Below, one piece after another: positions 46,369 through 53,932 of a DNA stretch of 64,000 nt (position 1 is the first letter of the stretch; each line of letters starts with the position of its first letter). Source of the stretch: Mycobacterium sp. DL592. GTDB taxonomy: Bacteria; Actinomycetota; Actinomycetes; Mycobacteriales; Mycobacteriaceae. The stretch spans positions 1,911,031 through 1,975,030 of the forward strand of contig NZ_CP050192.1 in assembly GCF_011694515.1 (NCBI RefSeq). The letters run 5' to 3'. The position numbers and the translations under genes are program-made. The notes below the pieces were generated by a model that made no database searches, had not been told where the DNA came from, and saw only the letters and a program-made list of their open reading frames with translations.

Positions 46369-46585
46369 ACGGTGGGAACGGACGCTACGTTGCGGACGAT
46401 TGGAGAAGCCGCGAGTTCTGTACAGGGTGCGCATCTTCTTGCTTTCCGAAACGTTTTTGGGCCGCCGGAAAAGATACAACCCGTCCGGCCGAATCTCCAA
46501 ATCCGTGTCAAGGGTTTATCGCAGCATTCGTCCAGGTAATTCATAATTGCGACAACCCGTTGACCGCCGACGAGAGCCAACCACC

Positions 46586-46960
46586 ATGGACGACAACGTT
46601 TCCCCAGCGCAGCGTATCGACGCGCGGATCGCCGAACTGGATGACTGGCGCGGTGAGATGCTGGCCCGGATCCGGGCGGTGATCAAGCAGGCCGACCCCG
46701 ACGTCGTCGAGGAATGGAAATGGCGTGGCGTTCCGGTGTGGTCGCACGCCGGCATCATCTGCACGGGGGAGACCTACAACAGCGTCGTGAAGGTGACATT
46801 CGCCAAAGGGGCGGCGCTGCCGGATCCGTCCGGATTGTTCAACTCGAGTTTGGACGGCAATACCCGGCGGGCCATCGACTTTCGGGACGGCGACGTCGTC
46901 GACGACGAGGCACTGACCGCGCTCATCCACGCGGCGGTGGCGCTGAACACGTCGCGGTAG
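46586..46960 (+). CDS. DUF1801 family protein
   Basis: 124 residues from ATG 46586 (MDDNVSPAQRIDARIAEL). The YdhG/DUF1801 core is visible: RIRAVIKQADPDVVEEWKWRGVPVWSHAGIICTGETYNSVVKVTFAKGAALPDPSGLFNSSL, a small alpha/beta fold. In this family the pattern EE-W-K-W-x-G-P/V is conserved. Function unknown. It runs convergently into the response-regulator gene (6-bp gap). Confidence 0.85.
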   Translation: MDDNVSPAQRIDARIAELDDWRGEMLARIRAVIKQADPDVVEEWKWRGVPVWSHAGIICTGETYNSVVKVTFAKGAALPDPSGLFNSSLDGNTRRAIDFRDGDVVDDEALTALIHAAVALNTSR

Positions 46961-46966
46961 CCGCGG

Positions 46967-47614
46967 TCATTCCAACAGACGCCGCCGCATCGCCTCGGCG
47001 ACCGCTGCGCCCCGGTCGGACACGCCGAGCTTCTCGTAGAGCTTCTGAATGTGGGTGCGCACCGTCGCCGGCGAGAGGTGGATCTGCTTGCTGATTTCGG
47101 GCACCGAGAAGCCCTCGGCGATGAACCGGACGACTTCCAGCTCGCGCGATGTCAGCACCATCATGTTGCCCTTGGCGCGCTTGCGGACCTCGCTGGCCAG
47201 ACCCCGGGCCAGCTCGGGCGGCACGACCTCCTCGCCGCGGGCGATGGCCCGCACGGCGTCGACTACCTGCTCCGGTGGGGCCTCCTTGCTGATGAAGCCC
47301 AGCGCCCCCGACGACAACGCCTCGTAGACGATGCTGCTGTCGTCGAACGCCGAGACCAGCAACACCTTGGTGGGAAGTTCGTCGCGGGACACCGCATTGG
47401 CCAGTGCCACCCCGTCGAGCCCCGGCATCTTGTAGTCGACCACCGCGACGTCGGGCGTCAGCTCCCGGATGGCGTCGAGCGCGGCGCGGCCGTCGGCGGC
47501 CTCGCCGACCACCTCGATGCCGCCGCTGGCCCGCAGCACCCGGACCATGCCTTCGCGGAACAGCGGGTGGTCGTCACACACCACCACGCGGGTGCGGGTC
47601 TCCGACGTCTGCAT
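46967..47614 (-). CDS. NarL/LuxR-family response regulator
   Basis: 215 residues: receiver domain (1-125) with acidic pair D14-D15, phosphoacceptor D60 (VAVVDYKMPG) and K109-type lysine (GFISKEAPPEQ), and C-terminal LuxR helix-turn-helix (LTSRELEVVRFIAEGFSVPEISKQIHLSPATVRTHIQKLYEKLGVSDR). It lies 56 bp downstream of the histidine kinase gene and is surely its partner. The likely target is the symporter operon upstream, by analogy with symporter-linked two-component systems. Confidence 0.94.
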   Translation of the reverse strand: MQTSETRTRVVVCDDHPLFREGMVRVLRASGGIEVVGEAADGRAALDAIRELTPDVAVVDYKMPGLDGVALANAVSRDELPTKVLLVSAFDDSSIVYEALSSGALGFISKEAPPEQVVDAVRAIARGEEVVPPELARGLASEVRKRAKGNMMVLTSRELEVVRFIAEGFSVPEISKQIHLSPATVRTHIQKLYEKLGVSDRGAAVAEAMRRRLLE

Positions 47615-47670
47615 GTCGCCACCCCGCCTTCCTTGCGACTGTGGATGGACTGTACCGCGACGAACGCGGA

Positions 47671-48921
47671 TCAGGTGGTGTGGTGCAGCGGAACTGTCAC
47701 CGTCACCAGGGTGCCGTGCGGTCCGGAGTCGACGTCGAACTCGCCTTCGGCAGCGCGGACCTTGGTGCGGATGGCGGCCAGGCCGATGTGGCCTTCTTCG
47801 ACGACTTTGGTGAGATCGACATCGGCCATCCCGTGGCCGTCATCGCGAACGATGATGCGTCCCAAGGTGTCTGTGAGTTCCAGGCCGAGCTGCACGGTGC
47901 GGGCGCCGGCATGTTTGACGATGTTGTTGGTCAGTTCCCGCGCGCAGCTGAACAGCAGGGGATCGGCGTCGGTGCGCACCCCCTCCGGCCACCCGTCGGC
48001 GTCGAGATCGACTGTCAGCCCGCCACGTTCGGCGACGGTGTGGGCAAGCTGTTCGACGGCGGTATGCAGGCCGGACCGGTTGAGCACCTCCGGGTGCAAT
48101 TCACGCACGACATCGCGCAGCAGGTGGACGGCGTCGGTCAACGTGGTGCCCATCCGGTCGATGGCCTCGGTGGATCCCGACCGGATCGCGGCGAGGTCGT
48201 AGCGTGCGGCAAGCACCGATTGCAGCGCGCCGTCGTGGAGGCGTTCGGAGAGTTCGGTCTGTTCCCGCATCTCCAGACCGACCATCTCGTCGAGCAGCTC
48301 AGTGCGCTGCACCAACAGGTTCCGGATGGTGGTGACGCGGGCCCGCTGGATGTAGGACAACATCACCGACCCGCAGGCTACGGTGGCCAGCAGCGTGGCG
48401 TGCAAGATGATCGGGGGCCAGGGCTCCTCGTTGGCGGCCTGGTTGATCCAGTTGGCCACCACCTGTGCGAGGACCACCAGGACCGCCATGACCGCGGTCA
48501 TGCGGACACTGAGTTGGGCGGCGGCGATGATCGGCACCAGGAACAGGCCTTCGCGCAGGAGATCGGAGGTCCAGCTCTCCGGGGACGCGATGCCGGTGAT
48601 CGCGGTGATCGACGCGACGACCGTGACGTCGGCGAGCAGAACCGCGAACGCGATGGGCGCCGAGAAGCTGTCGACCGTGCGGCGCGGGGTGAAGGCCCAC
48701 ACCGCCCATCCCGCCACGGTGGCGAGGTACACCCCGACGATCAGCATGCACAGCCCGAACTTGTCGTGCGGGCGTTCGATCACCAGTGTGACGATGATGA
48801 ACGCCGAGAGCAGCAGCCGCAGGCCCAGTTGCAGTCGTGAGCCGGCCAGCAGGTGCCGGTCGAGGCGGGAGGCGATATCGACTCGGGGCGCGGCGGGTGT
48901 GCGCTGTGCTGCTGGCGGCAT
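47671..48921 (-). CDS. Membrane histidine kinase (HisKA_3 type)
   Basis: 416 residues from ATG 48921, with GGAG upstream; ATG 48948 is an alternative that would overlap the symporter end. Six or so N-terminal helices (~25-195) form a membrane sensor without a large extracellular domain. HisKA_3 dimerisation box ELSERLHDGALQSVL has phospho-acceptor H229, followed by an HATPase domain (ELTNNIVKHAGA N-box, RDDGHGM G1, HIGLAAIRTKV). It pairs with the NarL-type regulator downstream and follows the symporter gene by 23 bp. Confidence 0.92.
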   Translation of the reverse strand: MPPAAQRTPAAPRVDIASRLDRHLLAGSRLQLGLRLLLSAFIIVTLVIERPHDKFGLCMLIVGVYLATVAGWAVWAFTPRRTVDSFSAPIAFAVLLADVTVVASITAITGIASPESWTSDLLREGLFLVPIIAAAQLSVRMTAVMAVLVVLAQVVANWINQAANEEPWPPIILHATLLATVACGSVMLSYIQRARVTTIRNLLVQRTELLDEMVGLEMREQTELSERLHDGALQSVLAARYDLAAIRSGSTEAIDRMGTTLTDAVHLLRDVVRELHPEVLNRSGLHTAVEQLAHTVAERGGLTVDLDADGWPEGVRTDADPLLFSCARELTNNIVKHAGARTVQLGLELTDTLGRIIVRDDGHGMADVDLTKVVEEGHIGLAAIRTKVRAAEGEFDVDSGPHGTLVTVTVPLHHTT

Positions 48922-48944
48922 CGGAGTCTCCTGTCGCTCGGGCT

Positions 48945-50414
48945 TCAACGATAGGCCCGGCTGATCCGTTCGGGTTGCGCGATCCGGTCCTCGGGGGTGT
49001 GGGCCGGGCGGATCGCGCTGATCGCGGCCACCGCGGCGAGATTGGCGGCCAGGGCGACCAGTCCCGCGTTGATCCCGTGGAACGGGTCACGGTCGGTGAA
49101 GACCAGCCAGCTCACCAGGCTCACGCCGATCACCAGGCCGCTGAGGATGGCGGTGGCGGAGATCTTGCGCCACAACAGGGCAAGCAACACCGCAGGCATC
49201 AGTTGCGCCATCCCTTCGTAGGAGATCAGCGACAGGCGCACCAGCGCGTTGGGCCAGACGTAGGTCATCGCCAGGGCGGCGATGCCGGCAAGCAACGCCA
49301 CTGCCTGTGACAGTTCACGCTGCCGTGGTGCCGTGCGCGGGTGGATGCCCAGAACTGAACGGCCCCACATGGTTCCGATGACGAGCATGAACATCGCCAT
49401 CGGGACGATCGCCGAGAGTGCGCCGGCCGCGCCGATCACCCCGAGCAGCCAGGCCGGCATCACGGATTCGATCATCGCGAACAGCGCCAGGTTGGAGTCC
49501 TTCAGCCCCGGCACGACGATCAGTGCGGCCAGGCCCAGGATCACCGGCACGAACAGCAGCACCTGATAAAACGGCAGGATGATGGCGTTCTTGCGCAGTG
49601 TCTGAGCGCTTTTCGCACCGAGGTAGGCCGTCACCTGGGTGGGAAACACCGTCAGCACGACGCCGTTGAGGACGACGGTGGACACGAACCAGCCGATGCC
49701 CAGGGTGTGGCCGGCCGGTCCCGGTAGCGTCAGCCAGTCCCGGTGGGCTTGGCTGATCCGGGCAAACATCTCGCGGTAGGACCCGAAGTAGTGCAGCGGG
49801 ATGTAGATGAACACCAGGCTCAGTGTGCTGACCGCGAGGATGTCCTTGAGCACCGAAACCCAGGCGCTGCCCCGTAATCCGCTAGCGAGGATGAACGCCT
49901 CGGAGACCACGAACGCCACCAGGTAGGCCACCGACAGCCCGATGGTGCCGTAGCTGACCGTCGTGACCACCACGCCCATTCCGGTGATCTGCAGTTGGAT
50001 GTAGGGCAGGACGAACACGGTGGCCAGTATCGCGGTGAGCGCGCCGAGCCAGGGTGCGGCGAATCGGTGCGCGACGATGTCGCTGATGCCGACCAGGTTG
50101 TGTCGGTGGGCGTAGGTCCACAGGATCGGCCCGACGAGATAGCTCACGCTCATGCCGATCGAGACGTAGGCGACGACGTAGAGCGCCGAAAGTCCATGGG
50201 TGTAGGACCATCCGGCGGCGCCGAGGTAGCTGAAGCTGGTGTAACTCTCGCCGGCCATCAGCACCAGGGTGAACAGCAGTCCCAGGCTGCGGCCGCCGAT
50301 CGACCAGCCGGTCAGATCGGCGGTGTGCGCGACGCTTCGGCGGGCGGCGACACCGAGTGCGACGGTGGCGGCCAGAAAGGCGGCGAGCACCGTCACGGAG
50401 ACGGCCGCATTCAT
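48945..50414 (-). CDS. Sodium:solute symporter (SSS family)
   Basis: 489 residues with about 13 transmembrane helices. SSF signature region: GWSIGGRSLGLLFTLVLMAGESYTSFSYLGAAGWSY (residues ~36-70) and GIGWFVSTVVLNGVVLTVFPTQVTAYLGAKSAQTLRKNAIILPFYQ. The sequence style is that of monocarboxylate/acetate-type permeases (MctP/ActP group). It overlaps the DUF3311 gene by ATGA and is followed by a kinase/regulator pair, a known theme for carboxylate-responsive uptake. Substrate not assignable. Confidence 0.9.
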   Translation of the reverse strand: MNAAVSVTVLAAFLAATVALGVAARRSVAHTADLTGWSIGGRSLGLLFTLVLMAGESYTSFSYLGAAGWSYTHGLSALYVVAYVSIGMSVSYLVGPILWTYAHRHNLVGISDIVAHRFAAPWLGALTAILATVFVLPYIQLQITGMGVVVTTVSYGTIGLSVAYLVAFVVSEAFILASGLRGSAWVSVLKDILAVSTLSLVFIYIPLHYFGSYREMFARISQAHRDWLTLPGPAGHTLGIGWFVSTVVLNGVVLTVFPTQVTAYLGAKSAQTLRKNAIILPFYQVLLFVPVILGLAALIVVPGLKDSNLALFAMIESVMPAWLLGVIGAAGALSAIVPMAMFMLVIGTMWGRSVLGIHPRTAPRQRELSQAVALLAGIAALAMTYVWPNALVRLSLISYEGMAQLMPAVLLALLWRKISATAILSGLVIGVSLVSWLVFTDRDPFHGINAGLVALAANLAAVAAISAIRPAHTPEDRIAQPERISRAYR

Positions 50415-50614
50415 GCGTCGTCACTCTCGTCTGCGCGGAACACCGGATCGCCGCGGGCGGCCAGGAAAACGAACAGCGGGGTCAGCAGTGTGGCAACCAT
50501 CAGCCACGGACCCAGCAGGTGGGGGTGGTTGACCAGGGGCAGGGGAGCCAGGAACAGAACCACCGGAGCCAGGAGCCACAGCAGCGACCACCGTCCGCGC
50601 AGGATCTCGAGCAT
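50411..50614 (-). CDS. DUF3311 small membrane protein
   Basis: 67 residues (MLEILRGRWSLLWLLAPVVLFLAPLPLVNHPHLLG) with two transmembrane helices, ending in an acidic tail. DUF3311 proteins are typically encoded immediately upstream of an SSS symporter, as here (ATGA overlap), and probably form a small subunit of it. A longer upstream frame exists but is antisense to the exported-protein gene. Confidence 0.85.
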   Translation of the reverse strand: MLEILRGRWSLLWLLAPVVLFLAPLPLVNHPHLLGPWLMVATLLTPLFVFLAARGDPVFRADESDDA

Positions 50615-50753
50615 GGGCTGAGCCTTTCTCACCTTGACCGGTTCGCATGAAGCATCCCAGGCAGGCGCCGCCGCGGTATCGGATCCGCGCGAAGCCCGCC
50701 TGCCGGCGATGGGTGGCGGATAGGCTCGGTCAACGGCATTCGGGGGTCCGGGT

Positions 50754-51647
50754 ATGGCAACAACAGCAGCGCTCGTCGGGCGTATCGGCGGGCTGGCGGT
50801 CGCGTTGGGGATCGGGGCGGCGATCGGCACGGCGCTGGCATCCTCGGCATCGGCGGACTCGCCCTCAGCCGGCTCCGAGCATGCCGCGTCGGCCACCGGT
50901 GGTGCGGGTCCCCGGTCCGGCGCTACTGCGCATGCGTCCCGTCCCGCGTCGTCGGGTGCCGCGGTGTCGGCGCGGGTCGTGCGGACGGCTGCGGCACCAG
51001 TGCACCGCAGCCTGCCGCCGACGACCACCGTCGATCCGATTCGCCTGCCGCTGCTCGGGACGGAGACCATTCCGTGGCCGTCGACCAATGTTCCGGACGG
51101 CACCGGAATCAAGGCGACTCCGCCGACTCCGGTGAAGGTTCATGTCGGCTTCAAGGGGCAGATCGCGATCTTTCAGAACCTGCCGTTCAGCCTGCCGAGG
51201 CTGCCAGCGTTCTTCGTCACCAAGGTGTCCGGCAGCGCGATGCTCACCGACAACACGGTCTACGACCTGCACAACGTCGACCAATACGACTGGAACAAGC
51301 TCACCGGCATCTCGTTCAACATCCTGCGGCCCGACCAGAACGCATTGATGGTGGCGTGGCGCTACAACGTCAATGCCAAGCAGTTCGAGATCGCGCCGTA
51401 CTACAACGTCGACCTGGCCCGGATCCTGCCGACGCAGTCCGAGATCATTCCGGTGCCGATCGGCCAAACCTTCACGTTCTCAGTCGATTACAACGGGATC
51501 ACGGTGTCGTACGCGAATTCCTCAGTGTTCAAACCGATTCCGGCGGATTTGCATCCCAATCAGCTGACCGCGTTTCGGGTGCAAACCTGGTTCGGCGGTA
51601 CGAGCCTTCCGCCGCGGAGCCTGACGTTGTACATGAACCTGAACTAG
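50754..51647 (+). CDS. Exported protein with mycobacterial PGRS-type leader
   Basis: 297 residues. N-terminus ATTAALVGRIGGLAVALGIGAAIGTALASSASA is the same leader type as in the PGRS-like gene at 7417. A Ser/Ala/Gly-rich linker follows (~35-85) and then a beta-rich domain of about 200 residues (VKVHVGFKGQIAIFQNLPFSLP, LTGISFNILRPDQNALMVAWRYNV, FGGTSLPPRSLTLYMNLN) that I do not recognise. There are no cysteines in the mature part. Surface or envelope location is inferred. Five bases downstream lies the PPOX gene. Confidence 0.75.
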   Translation: MATTAALVGRIGGLAVALGIGAAIGTALASSASADSPSAGSEHAASATGGAGPRSGATAHASRPASSGAAVSARVVRTAAAPVHRSLPPTTTVDPIRLPLLGTETIPWPSTNVPDGTGIKATPPTPVKVHVGFKGQIAIFQNLPFSLPRLPAFFVTKVSGSAMLTDNTVYDLHNVDQYDWNKLTGISFNILRPDQNALMVAWRYNVNAKQFEIAPYYNVDLARILPTQSEIIPVPIGQTFTFSVDYNGITVSYANSSVFKPIPADLHPNQLTAFRVQTWFGGTSLPPRSLTLYMNLN

Positions 51648-51651
51648 TGAC

Positions 51652-52071
51652 ATGGAACTCTCTGACAAAGTGATCGCGTTCTTGTCCGAAGGAACTCGCA
51701 CGGGCAAACTGGGGTATGTCGCGACGGACGGCCGGCCGCTGGTGGTGCCGGTCTGGTTCATCGTCGACGGTCAGCAGCTGGTGTTCAACACCGGTCGGGA
51801 TACCGCGAAAGGTCATGCACTGCAGCGTGATCCGCGGGTGGTCATCTGTGTCGACGATCAGACTCCGCCGTTCTCGTTCGTTCAGGTTCAGGGCGTGGCG
51901 GCTATCGGTGAGGATCCCGACGAGTTGCTCCACACGGCAACCCGGATCGGAGGCCGGTACATGGGCGCCGACCGGGCAGACGAGTTCGGTCGGCGCAACG
52001 CGGTGCCCGGCGAGCTCGTCGTCCGGATAACGCCGACGAAGGTGATCGCGGCATTCGATGTCGCGAACTGA
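51652..52071 (+). CDS. PPOX-class (F420-type) oxidoreductase
   Basis: 139 residues of the split-barrel flavin/F420-binding family. Typical segments are GKLGYVATDGRPLVVPVWFIVDGQQLVFNTGRDTAKGHALQRDPRVVICVDD and PFSFVQVQGVAAI, with a C-terminal RITPTKVIAAFDV. Mycobacterial members of this subgroup use F420 or bind FMN; the substrate is unknown. The ATG is only four bases after the exported-protein stop with no obvious ribosome site, so it is likely translated by coupling. Confidence 0.88.
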   Translation: MELSDKVIAFLSEGTRTGKLGYVATDGRPLVVPVWFIVDGQQLVFNTGRDTAKGHALQRDPRVVICVDDQTPPFSFVQVQGVAAIGEDPDELLHTATRIGGRYMGADRADEFGRRNAVPGELVVRITPTKVIAAFDVAN

Positions 52072-52144
52072 CGCGAAAACCATTGGTGGGGTTGCCTTCC
52101 CGGAAGCCAGCGCTTAAGCACCCCAGGGGCGATGCCTGTCCCGA

Positions 52145-52158
52145 TTTGTCACCGTGAC
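52145..52158. promoter_or_regulatory. Palindrome TTTGTCA-CC-GTGAC
   Basis: A GTCAC-C-GTGAC palindrome with flanking T/A runs, lying 40 bases beyond the stop of the gene at 52198-52908. It matches the BVMO-upstream site at 29785 in 12 of 14 positions and shares its core with 53014-53026. Candidate binding site for a shared regulator. Confidence 0.35.
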
Positions 52159-52197
52159 GAAATGGCGTGAGCGCCGTTGGGGGACCAAGGGGAGTCG

Positions 52198-52908
52198 TCA
52201 GTAACTCATCGCCGCGAGAAGCGGCAACAACGCTATGACCGTGGACTGCCGGGCCGAGGGGGCGCCGTGGACCACGGCCGTGTACTGCTGGGCGCGAGCG
52301 ATGCCCAGATGTTGAGCGTTGGCATAGGTCGCCACGGACAGACCCCATTGCGGGTCAATCCAGTCGGACCACTGCGGCGAGAGAGTCGGCCCGGGTATTC
52401 CGGTGAGCAGTTCTCCAGTGAGCGCACCCGTACCGTCCAGCACCTGCCACGGCAGGGCGGCCTCGCAGTCCACGCGGGCATCGACGTGGTCATCGGCATC
52501 GAGGACGGTGAAGGTGTCCGGATGCTTGACCTTCAACAAGAGTGTCTTCTCGCGGGTGCTCTTGACGACCAGTGAGCCCGCCTCGTCGTGAATGGTCACG
52601 GTTGCCGGTGCATCATTGGCCGAGGTGATGCGCGCCAAGACGCGCCCCCGGGCACCGCGCAGTTCTGCATGGATGTCATTGCCGGCGTCCATTCCGGTGA
52701 GGGTCAGCGCCTTCCAGAACATCTGTGCGCCGCGTCCGCCTTTGTGCACTCGCGCGGTGACCGCGAGGAGTTCACCTGCTGCCGCGCGCAGCTCCCAACG
52801 GTGTTCGCCTCCGGTCAGGCCGGCCCGAAAGACGGCTGCGATGCTGTTGTGGCGGGTGATGTCGCTCAGCGACTGAGCGATCGGTTCTTCGTCGGGCGAG
52901 CTCACCAC
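52198..52908 (-). CDS. Hypothetical protein
   Basis: 236 residues, soluble, no signal peptide. The layout of short beta strands (AAVFRAGLTGGEHRWELRAAAGELLAVTARV, RVLARITSANDAPATVTIHDEAGSLVVKSTRE, FTVLDADDHVDARVDCEAALPWQVLDG) suggests a beta-barrel resembling LURP-one/scramblase-like or tubby-like folds, but I cannot assign a family. Starts at ATG 52908; monocistronic. Similar palindromes lie on both sides, at 52145 and 53014. Confidence 0.65.
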   Translation of the reverse strand: MVSSPDEEPIAQSLSDITRHNSIAAVFRAGLTGGEHRWELRAAAGELLAVTARVHKGGRGAQMFWKALTLTGMDAGNDIHAELRGARGRVLARITSANDAPATVTIHDEAGSLVVKSTREKTLLLKVKHPDTFTVLDADDHVDARVDCEAALPWQVLDGTGALTGELLTGIPGPTLSPQWSDWIDPQWGLSVATYANAQHLGIARAQQYTAVVHGAPSARQSTVIALLPLLAAMSY

Positions 52909-53013
52909 GAGATTATGTCTGCCTTGTACCGGTCACTGCATCGATCTGGCGTAATAGGTTGGTAGGCACCGATATTCAACGGATTAGGAGCAACCAACGA
53001 CGCCACCCCAATA

Positions 53014-53026
53014 CGTCACTGTGACG
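53014..53026. promoter_or_regulatory. Palindrome CGTCAC-T-GTGACG
   Basis: A perfect 6+1+6 palindrome 105 bases upstream of the ATG at 52908, sharing the GTCA-N3-TGAC core with 29785-29798 and 52145-52158. Candidate operator for the hypothetical gene. Confidence 0.4.
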
Positions 53027-53117
53027 AATATCGGTCATTAAAGCGGAGTCCGGGGCGGGGCTTCGGTGTCGCGAGACTGGCGACACGAGGCCGGCTCGCA
53101 CGGTATGTCTGCGTCGT

Positions 53118-53174
53118 CGAGTCTGCGCACAGATCGCCAGCGGCCGCCCGGATGGCGATCTGTGCGCAGACTCG
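53118..53174. repeat. 22-bp perfect inverted repeat (hairpin, 13-nt loop)
   Basis: Arms 53118-53139 and 53153-53174 are exactly complementary; the arm starts CGAGTCTGCGCACAGATC. The loop is GC-rich. No T tract follows on either strand, so an intrinsic terminator of the standard type is not indicated. Could be a structured RNA end, a protein site or a small mobile-element relic. Confidence 0.85.
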
Positions 53175-53349
53175 GTGCGTGTTGATGATGAGGGTGCGGC
53201 GAGTGCGGCTCACAAAGAGTTGGAAGGCGTGCATCGAGCTGGGTGTGTGCTCGTTTGGGTGTGGCCTGGTGTTACGTTTTGCCGATAAGCCACATTATGT
53301 CAAGTAGAGTACATACGGCTTCGCCCTGGTAGATCGGTGATCTCCCCGC

Positions 53350-53850
53350 CTAGTGCGCCGAAGGCGCTTGGTCCCGCAGGGCAGCCTGGATATCTGCCGC
53401 TGTCACCGGATGGCCCTTGTCGCAACGTACCTCGACTTCGATGGGTGCACCGCAATCGATATGCGTCAGGCCTACGCGGCCGCCATCCGAGCGGGCCCAC
53501 CGGTCGCCCCATCGCATCAGGGCGAGCAGTACGGGAAGGAGTTCCTCCCCCTTCTCGGTGAGGTGGTATTCCTCTCGGGCGCGTTGCCCGGGTTCGTGGT
53601 ACGGACGCTTCTCCAGAACCCCTTCGTCGACGAGTTCACGAAGCCGGGTGGCGGTGATCTTCTCGCTGAGTTGCGCCCGGCGCACGAATTCGTCGAAGCG
53701 CCGGGCTCCGTAGAACACCTCACGCAGCAACAGCAGGCTCGCTCGGCGCCCGACTATGTCCAGCGCTGCCGCCATGGAGCAGTCATCTGCCCGCCAGGAG
53801 TCCCGATCGCCGAGTCGTCCGACCAGTGTCGCGGAAGTCATATCTGTCAT
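53350..53850 (-). CDS. HxlR family transcriptional regulator
   Basis: 166 residues. HxlR winged helix: CSMAAALDIVGRRASLLLLREVFYGARRFDEFVRRAQLSEKITATRLRELVDEGVLEKRPYHEPGQRAREEYHLTEKGEELLPVLLALMRWGDRW, with the single conserved Cys (C25) near the N-terminus that in some HxlR proteins senses electrophiles or aldehydes. A C-terminal extension after residue 115 carries a zinc-ribbon-like C/H pattern. Divergent from the carboxylic acid reductase gene, with a strong palindrome between. An aldehyde-sensing role would fit that target; this is inference. Confidence 0.9.
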   Translation of the reverse strand: MTDMTSATLVGRLGDRDSWRADDCSMAAALDIVGRRASLLLLREVFYGARRFDEFVRRAQLSEKITATRLRELVDEGVLEKRPYHEPGQRAREEYHLTEKGEELLPVLLALMRWGDRWARSDGGRVGLTHIDCGAPIEVEVRCDKGHPVTAADIQAALRDQAPSAH

Positions 53851-53893
53851 AGTGCCATGCTGACTTGCCTTTGGTAAAGCCAGCGCGCTACCG

Positions 53894-53919
53894 TCTGACT
53901 AGACGTAAGTCTAGTCAGA
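53894..53919. promoter_or_regulatory. 11-4-11 inverted repeat operator
   Basis: TCTGACTAGAC-GTAA-GTCTAGTCAGA, a perfect 11-bp inverted repeat centred between the divergent HxlR gene (start 53850) and the CAR gene (start 53933). Its size and position suit a dimeric winged-helix or TetR-like regulator controlling both promoters. Confidence 0.65.
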
Positions 53920-53932
53920 TGGACGGCGACGA

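Larger units (their letters stand above)
52909..53349. other. Gene-free intergenic region with palindrome and long hairpin
   Basis: 441 bases between two minus-strand genes, less GC-rich than the surroundings at its ends. A minus-strand frame at 53016-53234 looks non-coding. Contents: a palindrome at 53014-53026 and a near-perfect hairpin at 53118-53174. The left part should hold the promoter of the hypothetical gene. Confidence 0.6.

Noticed and set aside
53016..53234. A 72-codon minus-strand frame in the 53-kb spacer
   Set aside because: It spans the hairpin, has no ribosome site or recognisable domain, and its composition is not coding-like.
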